DNA of 64,000 nucleotides, taken from NCBI GenBank assembly GCA_033060915.1, contig CM065380.1, positions 45,191,501 to 45,255,500 of the forward strand, read 5' to 3'. The position numbers were made by a program, and so were the translations under genes. The first letter of the stretch is position 1. Each line of letters opens with the position of its first letter. The DNA comes from Euryodendron excelsum (Eukaryota > Streptophyta > Magnoliopsida > Ericales > Pentaphylacaceae). Below are positions 11,131 to 22,249 of this stretch, piece by piece. The notes beneath the pieces are model-generated. The model worked only from the letters and a program-made list of their open reading frames with translations, had not been told where the DNA came from and did no database searches.

Positions 11131-13330
11131 TATCACAACCACAACCCTTTCGTATCTTGATTAGAGATCATAACCAGCTGGTAGCTTAGCTACCAAAGGC
11201 CAAATACGTACAAAGGAGTTGATCAGCTGTGGATACATCTATAATAATACTATCAACAAAAGCATAATATAGTGTTTGTATATTTCTAACAAACTCTAGA
11301 GCAAGTGCTTATGTTGCCAACATACTTGGAGTCAATAACTACATACTTAAAGTCATTGCAAATAATTAGGCCTATCTCAAGGCAATAAAACTATAAATAT
11401 ATATATATATATATATATAACATTATCTTTCACACTATCAACATAAGTCTAAGAGTCTAAAAGATAGCATGCGTTCTTATCACACAAAGTGTGAGTCTTC
11501 ACAGCATTCCCATAAGCAACTTTCTCAAAACATATCTAAAGCATGGATTTTTATTCCTCATTTTCTGAAATGTTAATCAACACTATGAACAAAACCCAGT
11601 AAATGATGTAGATACAATGAGCATTCACAGTTATCCATAAACATTTATAAAACATAGCTATTCCAAAAGCAAGAGTAATAGCTTTTCCTTGCATAGTGGA
11701 GTATCATTCACTGTTTTACCATAATAAAATAATCCTACTTTAAAATAAACTTCACACATTATCATGTATTCACACCCCTTGGGCACAAGGAGTTGAAATC
11801 CCTAATATAATTCTTGCATGTGTAGAACCCACAAAGGACATGTGGCCCTTAGGGGATGTCTCCCCAAATATATATAACGGCTTATTTTAAGTCTCTCGAG
11901 TTAGGACGCTCAAGTGTAGCACATAACACATTTAAAACACATCTCTAAGTGTTTTGTAAGTAAAAGAATCTATGGAATTCAAATCTTATTACAAAATATA
12001 GCATTTCCATCAAAAGGTTGTCAGTTGTAGTTCATTATATCAAAGTAAGCATTTGTAGGTAAATCAAATCGAAATGAACAGCTCCAAGCATGCATAACAC
12101 TCACCTTAAGTCTTTTACATTTTGAATCCCTCTTCCTAAGTTAATCCTACACAATTAGAATATGTAATCTAGCCAAAATCACAAACTAATGCACCATTAT
12201 TACTCCGAAAACTTATTTGCAAGTGTACAATACTTGGTTTAAATTTAACTCAAGTCAAATGCACTAATTCAATTTGCACAAATTTAGTGGCCCAATTTCA
12301 AGGGGGCATATCTCTCATATAGACTTGGATTTTGGTTCATGACCTATCGTCGGAAAGATATGGAATTCTAGTCTAATGGCTTTGGTTTCATCACAAAATT
12401 CAAAGTATAAAGAGAGATATGACCATAAAAGTACAAGTTGCTATATTTTGAATTTTGGGTCATAGGTCCAATCTTACATAAAAGCTAAACTAAACCACAA
12501 ATCTTGGTCTCAATACTTACATTAGCTTTATATAAGAGTTTCCTTCAAAGCCTCCAAAAGCATTAATCTTACTTAGATAAATCTTAAAGTAACATCAAGT
12601 TCAAGTCTTCCAAGGTGAGGTTTACTACTCTCATGTTTCTCTCCAATTTCCATCAAAGCCACATGCAAATATTATCTTAGATTGTTAGTAGAGGTGTTTT
12701 CTTCTAATTAAAATGAAGGAATCAAGTTTAAAATCTTAAATCATCCTTAGCTCTGAGTGTGATGGAATTCCCCTTTGATTTTCTCGTCCTCCTTTTCTTT
12801 CCCTCTTATTTCCTTCATTTTCTCTCTCTCCAAATACAAATTCTGCACAAGCACATCACTCTTTCTAACACAGTTGGACACACATCCTGAGGAGATGGAA
12901 TGGGTGTCCCTTCTAGTGAGGTGACACTCTTTCACACTAACACTTAACCTACTAATTAATAATTAATCAAGGTTTAGACTAATTAATCTTTACTCAGTTA
13001 ATTACGCTTGAGCTTACTGAACTCCAATTAGACTAATTAATCACAATTAAGTTTAGATAATCAAAATCACTTTTTACAAAATGTTCCAAAATGACATTGA
13101 CATTAAATGGAGCTAATTAAACATCCTGATTAAATCACTTGAACACATTTATAGCATGAATGATTCAATTGTATTCGGTTATGAAAATCCCTAATCTAAC
13201 ATATGCACTCATCCAATTTTTAGTTAAATTAGGCAATCAAAATATATTAATTCACACTCTAAAAACAACTAAACATATATGACATATATTTGAATAGATA
13301 TAACAGAGTTCAAAGGTCTAGGATGTTACA
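11131..13330 (+). mobile_element. Solo LTR or LTR-like element, 2.2 kb, inside the SINE-like repeat
   Basis: Starts TATCACAACCACAACCC (expected TG changed to TA) and ends GGATGTTACA, flanked by CTTAA at 11126-11130 and 13331-13335. The flanks join into the same repeat that is uninterrupted at 46970-47040, which supports the boundaries. No coding sequence. Contains an (AT)n tract at 11397-11418. Confidence 0.7.
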
Positions 13331-13389
13331 CTTAAACTTGTACATGCACCCAACACCCGTACATGTCTAAGTAATATAATCCATATGAG
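13331..13389 (+). repeat. Right part of the interrupted SINE-like repeat
   Basis: CTTAAACTTGTACATGCACC and CAACACCCGTACATGTC correspond to the ends of the copies at 46980-47030 and 56060-56110. Confidence 0.6.
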
Positions 13390-14800
13390 AGGTTAGGGTG
13401 CATTAAAGAGGATGGAGCCATAAGAGTATTTTCAGAATTTATAGGACCATTGTCCTTGTGGACTTACCTCTTAAGGAAGGAAAGTAGTAGGAGGGGGGAT
13501 TCACTTGGCGTAACACCAGGGAAAATCTTTCCATGTCTAAAATTGACAAGTTTATTGTATCTACAGACGGGGAAGAGCGCTATTTGGAAGAGGTCCCAAT
13601 ATCTTCAAATTTGAAAACCTGTGGTTGAGTGAGGAGGATTATAAGGACATGATTTAGGGCTAGTGGGAGGGTTATAGGGTAGAAGACCCTCTTATTTTTG
13701 CTTGGCCAAAAAGATGAAGATTCTTAAGAAAGTTTTAAAGCGGAGGAATAAGGAGTTGTTCGGAAGGGTGGAGATAAAGCTCGCTAGTTGACCAGAGGAT
13801 ATTGGACAGCTAGATGAATAGGAATGTAGGGTGGCTTATAACTTCTAAAGAAGTTAGTTAGAGGAAAAATGCAAGGTCTCTTTGGCTTAGAGAAAAAAAT
13901 AGAAATACTAAGAGGGTGTTTGGATGGCAAATTTAAAAAGCCATAAGCCAAAAGCTAGTTTTAAAAGTGGCTCTTTTAAGGTGTGAGCCAAACACAGTAT
14001 AAAATGTCATAAATTGCTAAAAAAAGCCACATCCAAACACCCCCTAAATTCTTTCACTTCTACACTGGATTATATAAAGAAACACGGGTTTTGAGGCTGC
14101 TTACTAATGGGATGGAGCTAGATTTTATCACGGAGGATAGGTGTCTGGTGGTGATGTGTTTTTTCAGGAGTAGGCAATAGAGTCATTGAGGGATTTAAAT
14201 GCTAATAAAGCCCCAAGACTGGGTGAGTTTACTTTGGCTATCTTTCAATAGTGTTGGAGTTTAGAGAAGAGAGAGGTGATTGTAGTATTTCATGCTCTTT
14301 ATGAGATAGTAGTTTAAAAAAAGCTTATATGTGACATTTGTTGCTCTATTATCGAAGAAAGGAGCTACATGGGGCATTCAGACCTATTAGCTTGAGGTTG
14401 AAGAGAATGGTGAGGTCTGCAGGAAATAGGTAAATAACTGTAATGATTCCAAGTTGAAGAGCAATATTTTGAGGGTTATTTGTAGATTTGATATTGAGAA
14501 GTCTTATGACCATGTAACTTAGGACTTCTTAATCTAAATGTTAGGGAAGATGGGCTTTAAGGAAAGGTTGAGGAAGTCGATCAAATATTGCATCTCATCA
14601 GTAAAATTCTCAGTTATTGCAAGTGGGGTGGCTCGAGGCTTCTTTGATAGTTCTAGGGATTGAGGCAGCGTGATTCCTTATCCCCCACGCTCTGCAGCTA
14701 TTGATGGGTCATTAAAAGGTTTCCAAGTTGGGGATAGATGAGTGGAGATGATGAAGGTATCTCATTTACTTTTTGCAGATGCCACTATGATTTTCTTAGA
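13390..14800 (+). pseudogene. Degraded LINE (endonuclease to reverse transcriptase remnants)
   Basis: Translated pieces in changing frames: GFTWRNTRENLSMSKIDKFI near 13500, FKFENLWLSEEDYKDM near 13610, RPISL near 14380, and HLLFADATMIF near 14765, where the last contains a YADD-like reverse transcriptase motif. Many stops and frame changes; a MITE sits in it at 13912-14044. Related to the better preserved LINE at 37816-40640. Confidence 0.75.
13912..14044. mobile_element. Tourist-like MITE, 133 bp
   Basis: Begins GAGGGTGTTTGGATG and ends CATCCAAACACCCCC, imperfect inverted repeats, flanked by TAA on both sides (13909-13911 and 14045-14047), as for PIF/Harbinger-type MITEs. The interior continues as an imperfect palindrome around GCCATAAGCC and GTGGCTC. 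Confidence 0.85.
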
Positions 14801-15385
14801 CGCGAAGGAGGATCTGGGACTTGTATCTCTGATCTAACTTGTCGGCCCCCTCGCCTTTCTGCCAAACTTTGTTGGTGATCTGATCGATAGGTTGCATCAT
14901 AGCTAGGAGTAGCTTGGCTGTCTTCCAACTCCTTATCAGTGAGTTGAACTCCTCCTCTAATAAAGCTGATACTCATCGTTGTTTAGACTTTTTCATAGAC
15001 GGTGCCAATTATAAGTGGAATTTTCGGGAAGGCTTAATTGACTACGCGAACTAAATTGATGAGCACGAACAATCTGTAAGAAAAGAAAATATTGAGAATG
15101 TGTCGACCCTCTTTGGGTCGATGGCACTCCGAAGATTAAGTTAGCAAGTTTAATCATAATGAAGCAAATAAAAATTCTTGTACACTAGCTCAAGTGAATG
15201 GACTTTACACCTTAAAGGCATGGTGTATTTATAGTATTTGGAATGCAATATTCCTTCTGGGAATAGTAATTAATCTCTCCCTAAGAGTCTCACTTCTTGG
15301 GGCGGTTTATCATGTATTAGATTTATCTTTTACTTGTTCTAGTCTATTTAGGAAAGGGATTCGTATTTTTTGAACCCTTCATTTC
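14801..15385. other. Unclassified repeat-like sequence
   Basis: Abrupt change from LINE sequence at about 14800. A 63-codon minus-strand open frame (14976-14785) and the sequence ACGGTGCCAAT near 15000 resemble parts of LTR-element leaders, but I cannot identify the family. Confidence 0.3.
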
Positions 15386-15528
15386 TTCTAGCTGGTAGGA
15401 GTATAATATCTGGGCCAGCCTCTTTTGGGACTGGCTTAAGTCAGCATAGGCCTGGACCATTTAAGTCAACTTCTTGTTGACTCTTTTTGGGTTGATATTA
15501 TTTTATTTTTGGGATTGCTTGGCGTTGG

Positions 15529-17092
15529 TGTTGGGAATTTATACTAAAAGACATACTTTGTATAATGACTTTAATATTTATTAATAAATTAGTTATTCCA
15601 TTTTAATGAGAATCTGTGTGACAAATGTTTGCATTGTATTATTTATTTAATGATTATGTATGTGTGTCTCTTATTCTATATAGTAGATGATTTGGTGTAT
15701 AGAGTACGGCTTACACACGGAAGATCATATCATCGGTTCTTATGGAATATAAGTTTATCGTTTATAGTCTTAGATGGAAATGGACACACCATCAGTTGAA
15801 GGCAATTCTCCGAAGAGAAAATGGATTATGGGAGTGTGTGACTTGAACTATTGATTGGTCCGTGCAGATATATGCCTTTATCTATCTGCCACATTGGAAT
15901 TAACAACTAAATGTGTCTTTGTTCCAACCACCGTGTAAGCCCCATACAGAGGATAGGCTGGTTCGCTTGAAGAGAATCTTTTTTCTATGATCAGATCCGA
16001 ATCATGTTGTACATGAGCAGGCTCCGTAAAATCCAGTAGAATAAGTGAAATAGATAAACCATAATCATGGTTTTAATAGGTCTGTCTTGACTATGGGGAA
16101 CGGTATAGTTCCAACTCCTTGCACTAGTACACTTTGTGTGTATTGAACAAGACTGTGTTGAGGTAATTGTTTTTATACTGACTATATAAAACAATTAATA
16201 CCTCATGATTATTATGAGTGCTTATGCTCTTAATCCTAATGTAATAAATAGACACGTGCATGTAGTATTTATTGTTTTGATTCACAGAAGAGTGAGATTC
16301 TTTGTGGGTCAATAAACTCTGTGAGTTGGACAATAACATTACGTGTATGGTGAATATTTATTATTGATGGAACCCACGTCCCCGTATAAAGATTGATGAT
16401 ACCCCCTTGAGGAAGCTTAAAAGTTTTGATTATGTCAAACCCTGCATGTGGATTATGAATCCGACATATCAAATAAGTTAAGTGGAAGGTCTCAAAGAAT
16501 TAAATAAATCTATTAAATTTAATTGTCGGTAATTTAATTTAATAGACGGGTATCTGTAATATTAACGTGGGGAGATAAATAAACATTTAATAATATGGAG
16601 TTCGAAATGTAATTTCTAATATAACAGGGAGTGCAATTATAATTCGTTAGTGGTATAAATTATAATTTACGTAAATAAGGATTAATCCTGATTGGATTAG
16701 GAGTCCTTATTTGTGTAGGAAGCCCTAGTTGTACTAATCTTATAGTCCCTATTGTAGCCTGTATATATATACGCTCTCTAAGAGCTGCTAGGGTGACACT
16801 CTGTACATAATTGAGAGATACACGTTTTTGTGAGGAAGAGAAATCCTAGTAGCGGCGAGCCCACTCTCTGTAGAGCAAGGCGTGTACGAGAAATATAGCA
16901 GAAATTCGAAGGTTGAGTTCGAGTAGTTGCTTCGTGTTTAGTGCTGATTCTTGTTATTCGGGATCAAATCAGAGAGATCTCGAAGGTGTGATTCTAATCA
17001 TGTAAATTCGGCTATGCTAATCAGATCAGAATTTTTTGGTAGTATGCATATACACTATAGCCAGGTCGTGGGAAATTCCGTAGTCCCCAACA
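15529..17092 (+). mobile_element. Solo LTR, 1564 bp, Copia-like, with perfect target duplication
   Basis: TGTTGGGAATTTATACTAA at the start and TAGTCCCCAACA at the end, with GTTGG on both sides (15524-15528 and 17093-17097). The corresponding place in copy 2 of the tandem duplication (18719-18728, GTTAG then GCCCA) is empty, which proves the insertion. A TATA-like stretch lies near 16762. Short minus-strand open frames in it are not genes. Confidence 0.92.
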
Positions 17093-18009
17093 GTTGGGTC
17101 CACAACAAAAATATACGTATGAACTAGGGGTTGATTTATTATACAAAATTTAAAGGGAAAAAAAGAGAATCAGAAACAAATAAATAGGATTGAAATTGTA
17201 AAAACTTGAAAGGAGTAACCAAACGTCCAGATCGTTTTTCTATCTCTATTTCTATGCATGGTACCATAAAAAAAGAACATAAGAAAAACACGAAGGACCT
17301 TTCAAGAATAAAAGGAGCACCAATCACTGGAAAAAAAAACCAAAGATAATCCTTAAATCAATCAATAGAAACAAAATATCTAATAAAAATCAAATATTGA
17401 AGAAGAAAAAAAGAACAACAATACAGACAAACTCAAAACGAAGAAAAAAGAAGATCAAAAATCAATGAAAAACCAAACAACACCTCAAACCAGCAAATAA
17501 AATATTTTGCAAAAATCAAACATCCATGAAAACCAAATATAAGAAAAGCACAAACATAGACCTTAGATTCAAAAACAAAAATAGGAGCAAAAATCATTTT
17601 TAAAAATCAAACAAGAAATAAAGCAAAATCACAAAAAAAAAAAAAAAAAAACGAAGATAAACTCAAGATAAAAAAAAAAAAAAGGGCAAAAATCACTGCA
17701 AAAACTGCAGAAAACCCTTAAAACAGTCAACAAAAATGAAATTAAAACTCCTAATGGAAAATAATTCAAGATCAAATCAGCTAGGTCTTTCCCTAAAAGC
17801 AATGGCTTCAAAAATATCACGGACATCTAGTTACAAATAAGCATACACTACAAATGTATGAATGCATATGTGATAGTGTTAAACCCTAGCTTTTATTTTG
17901 AAAATAAAAAATAGGGCACCAAGAACAGGTGATAGAATAACCTTAATGTTGTATCAAAAGACGATGACAGTGAAAGATTATATATATTAGTAACATATAT
18001 ATACCTAGA

Positions 18010-18240
18010 GTATGGCGGAGAGAGTTGACATTGCCTTGCTCAGCGGCAACGGCAAGGTCGTGGAGGTAGGGAGGAGTGTCAGACCACATCTAATCGTTGT
18101 CCTCTTTGAAGAGAGTGTCGTCTTCTTCATCGTTGTCCATCACACCATTGTCTTCTTCATCTTCTTTGGGAAAAAGATTATTACTAAAGACATTGTCAAA
18201 TGAGCAAATCTCTCCATCCTTTCTGTCAGGATCTCACATG
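18010..18240 (-). pseudogene. Gene fragment in copy 1, decayed
   Basis: Counterpart of the minus-strand exon-like fragment at 19636-19860 in copy 2, but with indels and substitutions that disrupt the frame around the acidic region. Confidence 0.5.
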
Positions 18241-18600
18241 GGATAGGAGAAAGGCGGTCTTAGGCCATACAAAGGGTACGCAACACTATTTAATAATTTA
18301 GACTTTTGGATTAGATAGCAAGCGTTCAGCCCGTAATAAGTAATATCAGAGCAGCCTAATTCTTAATTTGATTTTAGGCTAAGTGCTCAGGTAGAGCAGA
18401 CAAGGTAGTCGAACCTGTCATGAAAGCATTGCAAATTCAAATAAAGGAGTATGTCACGATCCCTTATTGAATAAGAAAAAGGAGATCTTATATTGTAAAA
18501 GGGATAGACAACACTACCTAATAACTTAAACTTTTAAATTTGATGACAAATATTTGACCCGTAACGTGTTTCAATCAACGAATGCAGAGCACTATGGTCC

Positions 18601-20231
18601 TTCTAGCTTTTAGGAGTATAATATCTGGGCCAGCCTCTTTTGGGGCCTGGACCATTTAAGTCAGCTTCCAGCTGACTCCTTTTGGGTTGATGTTGTTTAA
18701 TTTTTGGGATTGCTTGGCGTTAGGCCCACAACATAAATATACGTATGAACTAGGGGTTGATTTATTATACAAAATTTAAAGGGAAAAAAGGATAATCATA
18801 AACAAATAAATAGGATTGAAATTGTAAAAACTTGAAAGGAGTACCCAAAACGTCCAGATAGTTTCTCTATTTCTATTTCTATGCATGGTACAGTAAAAAA
18901 AGAACATAAGAAAAACATAGAGGCCCTTTCAAGAATAAAAGGAGCACCAATAACTAGAAAAAAAAAACCCAAAGATAATCCTTAAATCAATCAATAGAAA
19001 CAAAATCTCTAATAAAAGTCAAATATTAAAGAAAAAAAAGAACAACAACACAAAAAAAACTCAAAACGAAGAAAAAAAAGAGCAGAAATCAATGAAAAAC
19101 CAAAACAGAAATCAATAAAAAAACTAAACAACACCTCAAATCAGCAAATAAAATATTTTGCAAAAATCAAACATCCATGAAAACCAAATATAAGAAAAGC
19201 ACAAACATAGACCTCAGATTCAAGAACAAAAATAGGAGCAAAAATCATTTTTAAAAATCAAACAAGAAAAAAAGCAAAATCACACCAAAAAAAACATGAA
19301 GATAAAAAAAAAAAGGCAAAAATCACTGCAAAAATTGCACAAAACCCTTAAAACAGTCAACAAAAATGAAATTAAAACTCCTAATGGAAACAATTTCAAG
19401 ACCAAATCAACTAGGTCTTTCCCTAAAAGCAATCGCTTCAAAAATATAATGAACATCTAGTTACAAGCAAGCATACACTACAAATGTATGAATGCATATG
19501 TGATAGTGTTAAACCCTAGCTTTTATTTTGAAAATAAAAAATAGGGCACCAAGAACAAGTGATAGAATAACCTTAATGTTGTATCAGAAGACGATGACAC
19601 TGAAAGATTATATATATTAGTAACATATATATACCTAGAGCGTGGCAGAGAGAGTTGACATTGCCTTGCTTAGCGGCAATGGCAAGGTCGCGAAGGTAAG
19701 GAGGAGTGTCAGACCATATCTTACCATCATCCTCTTTGAAGAGAGCATCGTTCATCAGACCGTTGTCTTCTTCGTCTTCTTTGGGAAAAAGATTATTGCT
19801 AAAGACATTGTCAAATGAGCAAATTGGTAAATGGGAGCAAATCTCCTTCCTTTCTCTCACGATCTCACATGGGATAGGAGAAATGCGGTCTTAGGCCATA
19901 TAAAGGGTACGCAGCACTATTTAATAATTTAGACTTTTAGATTGGATAGCAAGCGTTCGGCCCGTAACAAGTGATATCAGAATAGCCTAATTCTTAATTT
20001 GATTTTACGCCAAGTGCTTAGGTAGAGCAGACAAGTTAGTCGGACCTGTCACGAGAGCGTTGCGAATTCAAATAAAGGAGTATGTCACAATCCCTTATTG
20101 AATAAGAAAAGGGAAATGTTATATTGTAAAAGGGATAGACAACACTACCTAATAACTTAAACTTTTAAATTTGATGACAAATGTCTGACCCATAACGCGT
20201 TTCAGTCAATGAATGCAGAGCATTATGGTCC
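18601..20231. repeat. Tandem duplication, copy 2 (empty site)
   Basis: Direct, abutting copy of 15386-18600 ending GCAGAGCATTATGGTCC. It lacks the solo LTR. It includes long A-rich sequence and the fragment at 19636-19860. Its right part also contains two related short repeats starting near 19862 and 20095 (rebuilt around AATAATTTAGACTTTTAG and TAATAACTTAAACTTTTA). Confidence 0.88.
19636..19860 (-). pseudogene. Captured gene fragment, one exon-like frame with a splice donor
   Basis: Minus-strand frame from ATG 19860 reads an acidic segment (FPKEDEEDNGLMNDALFKED) then IWSDTPPYLRDLAIAAKQGN and SLCHAL, followed by CTAG|GTATATATATG, a plausible donor at about 19635. The coding-like character and the donor suggest an exon copied with part of its intron from a host gene. 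I do not recognise the family. It may instead be a 5' exon whose other exons are lost. Confidence 0.4.
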
Positions 20232-22115
20232 ATACAATACAAAAAACAAGTGTTTTGTCTCTTTTCTTTTTTTGTTTTGAGCATTGTCTCACTGTCTTCT
20301 CTTGTCTTAACTTACCCAAACAAGACATGGAGCACATGGGATAATTAAGATGACGAGTCAGCCACATCTATATATGTTTATACAAGCATTGATCCTTGTG
20401 ACATATAAATTAAATATTATTTTAAAAATAAATACTATGGCTGAAAATTTTTTGTATTATGATCCTATGTTAGTAATATTTATATATCATAATATTTTTC
20501 AAGTAAAAAAATTCTAGCCTAAATTAAAGTAAACAAAAAATAGATGATTGCATATTTAAAAATAAAAGAATCGAAAAAGCTGATAATTTTGTTCTGATGC
20601 ATGAAATTGAAAAAAAAATAAGAGAAAGAGATCAAAAGAACTAATAATTTCGTAGCTTATATTTTTAGATTATCGAAATTTTTATTTGGTTTCTATATGA
20701 AGGTTTTGTGGAAGAGGAGTGATTAGATTATATAGAGCAATGGAGAGAGATTTTAGGAATTGAAATAGGATTCTCTAACCAATCACATTTTTTACCCATT
20801 AAATTTTTATATTCAAAATCCAAGTTTTAGATCTGATATGTTGTTGGATTATATTAGACCAAAAAAATTTTAGGAATCAACATTTTGTAGTATTCAAAAT
20901 TAAAAATTCTAGAAAATCAATGATCATACAAACACATGTGTTCTCATAAAGGGTATAGATTGATTTTATGTTACTGAAATTAGTATACTCTAGCATTTTC
21001 CTGGTAAAAAATTTATAGACATAATTAAAATTTGAAAAAGAAAAAAGAAGATAAGATAAGATGATTGTTATGGGAGTATAAAAGAGAAAACAACCCCAAA
21101 ATTGACAATTTCCTGTGAAGCATGAAATTGAAACAAAAAAAAAAAAAAAGAATTAGATCAAAATAATAATAATTTCGTAGCTTATATTTGTACTTAACTA
21201 TAATAATTTATACTTGGTTTGTATATGAAAGCTACATAGAAGAGGAGTGATTAGGTTAGATATGGAGAGAGATTTAGGAATTCTCTTTTGGTTGATCGTC
21301 CATGATTTTAGGCATTTAGTTTGTATATTTTTATGACTTCAAAATTGTCCCTGATTTTAGGCATTTAATTTGTGCTTTCTCTTTTCTAATTTTTTTTATC
21401 AGAAGAAAACAGGAAAAAAATGATATTTGACTCATTTTTCTTTTTTATTTTATTTGGGTAAATCTTAAAAAATGAAGGGGAGAAAAAGAAAGCCGGGCAG
21501 TGAAGGTGGAATAAACATTGAATCATGGCATTTTTCATTCAACTGTTAAGATTTACTTGTAATCATGGCATCTTTTTTAGCTATGAATTTTTATTCAATG
21601 AATTTCAAATACAGTAATGTGTACTTAGAGGAAAAAAATAATGTTAAAAGGTAGAGGTAATTAATTCAAACCATAAAAATTTCCGCCATTATCATAGAGT
21701 AAACTTAGATAATATGCCTAAAGAATAATTAACTCACAACTTAGAGGGAAGCAGCAAAGTAAAACAAACTAAAAAAAAACCCTCTGCGATTTAGTTTTCC
21801 AATCCTCCGCGATTCATAGCGTAAATTAACTCACAAGTCGATGTAGTTTCGCTTGAAGCTTTACAGAATTTCCATGAAATCCTACTTCTTTCAATTTTTC
21901 AACCTCTTGCATTAAAATGTGCTAAATCCCTGTTCATTGTATCATGCGTAATAGAAAATACATTGAGACAGAAATAATAACTCTTCTGTCAAAAAAAAAC
22001 CCATGCATTCTGCTCCTTGGAGGGCTGTCATGGTCTTTTCTTATGGCTACTGATTGGCCTTGCGGCTTGGCTTTGCGCTATGAATTGGCATTGATGAGAT
22101 GTCAATGTCGACAAA
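20232..22115. other. AT-rich intergenic region with an imperfect duplication
   Basis: A segment at about 20440-20800 and one at about 20970-21300 share ordered blocks (CATGAAATTGAAA, TAATTTCGTAGCTTATATTT, AGAGGAGTGATTAG, GGAGAGAGATTT), a decayed duplication with about 520 bp offset. No gene supported. Confidence 0.5.
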
Positions 22116-22249
22116 GAAGCATTAAGGCTTTGTTTCGACGATAGCAAAAACCAATAAGGTGATGCAAAGACAATGATGAAAAGAAGCATTAAGGCTTTGT
22201 TTCGAGGACAGCAAAAACCAGCAAGGTGATGCAATGACAATGATGAAAC
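22116..22249. repeat. Two tandem 67-bp units
   Basis: Both units begin GAAGCATTAAGGCTTTGTTT and end in ACAATGATGAAA, at 22116-22182 and 22183-22249, with about six differences. The overlapping minus-strand open frames here are caused by the repeat. Confidence 0.9.

Larger units (their letters stand above)
15386..18600. repeat. Tandem duplication, copy 1 (contains a solo LTR)
   Basis: Starts TTCTAGCTGGTAGGAGTATA and ends GCAGAGCACTATGGTCC, immediately followed by copy 2 beginning TTCTAGCTTTTAGGAGTATA. The two copies align over their whole length apart from small indels, one being a loss of about 19 bp near 18645 in copy 2, and the 1.56-kb LTR. Without the LTR copy 1 is about 1.65 kb. Confidence 0.88.

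Noticed and set aside
9715..13330. One 3.6-kb LTR element from TGTCACGCC to GGATGTTACA
   Set aside because: The outer flanks do not match, the SINE-like repeat lies inside, and CTTAA flanks place the element start at 11131.
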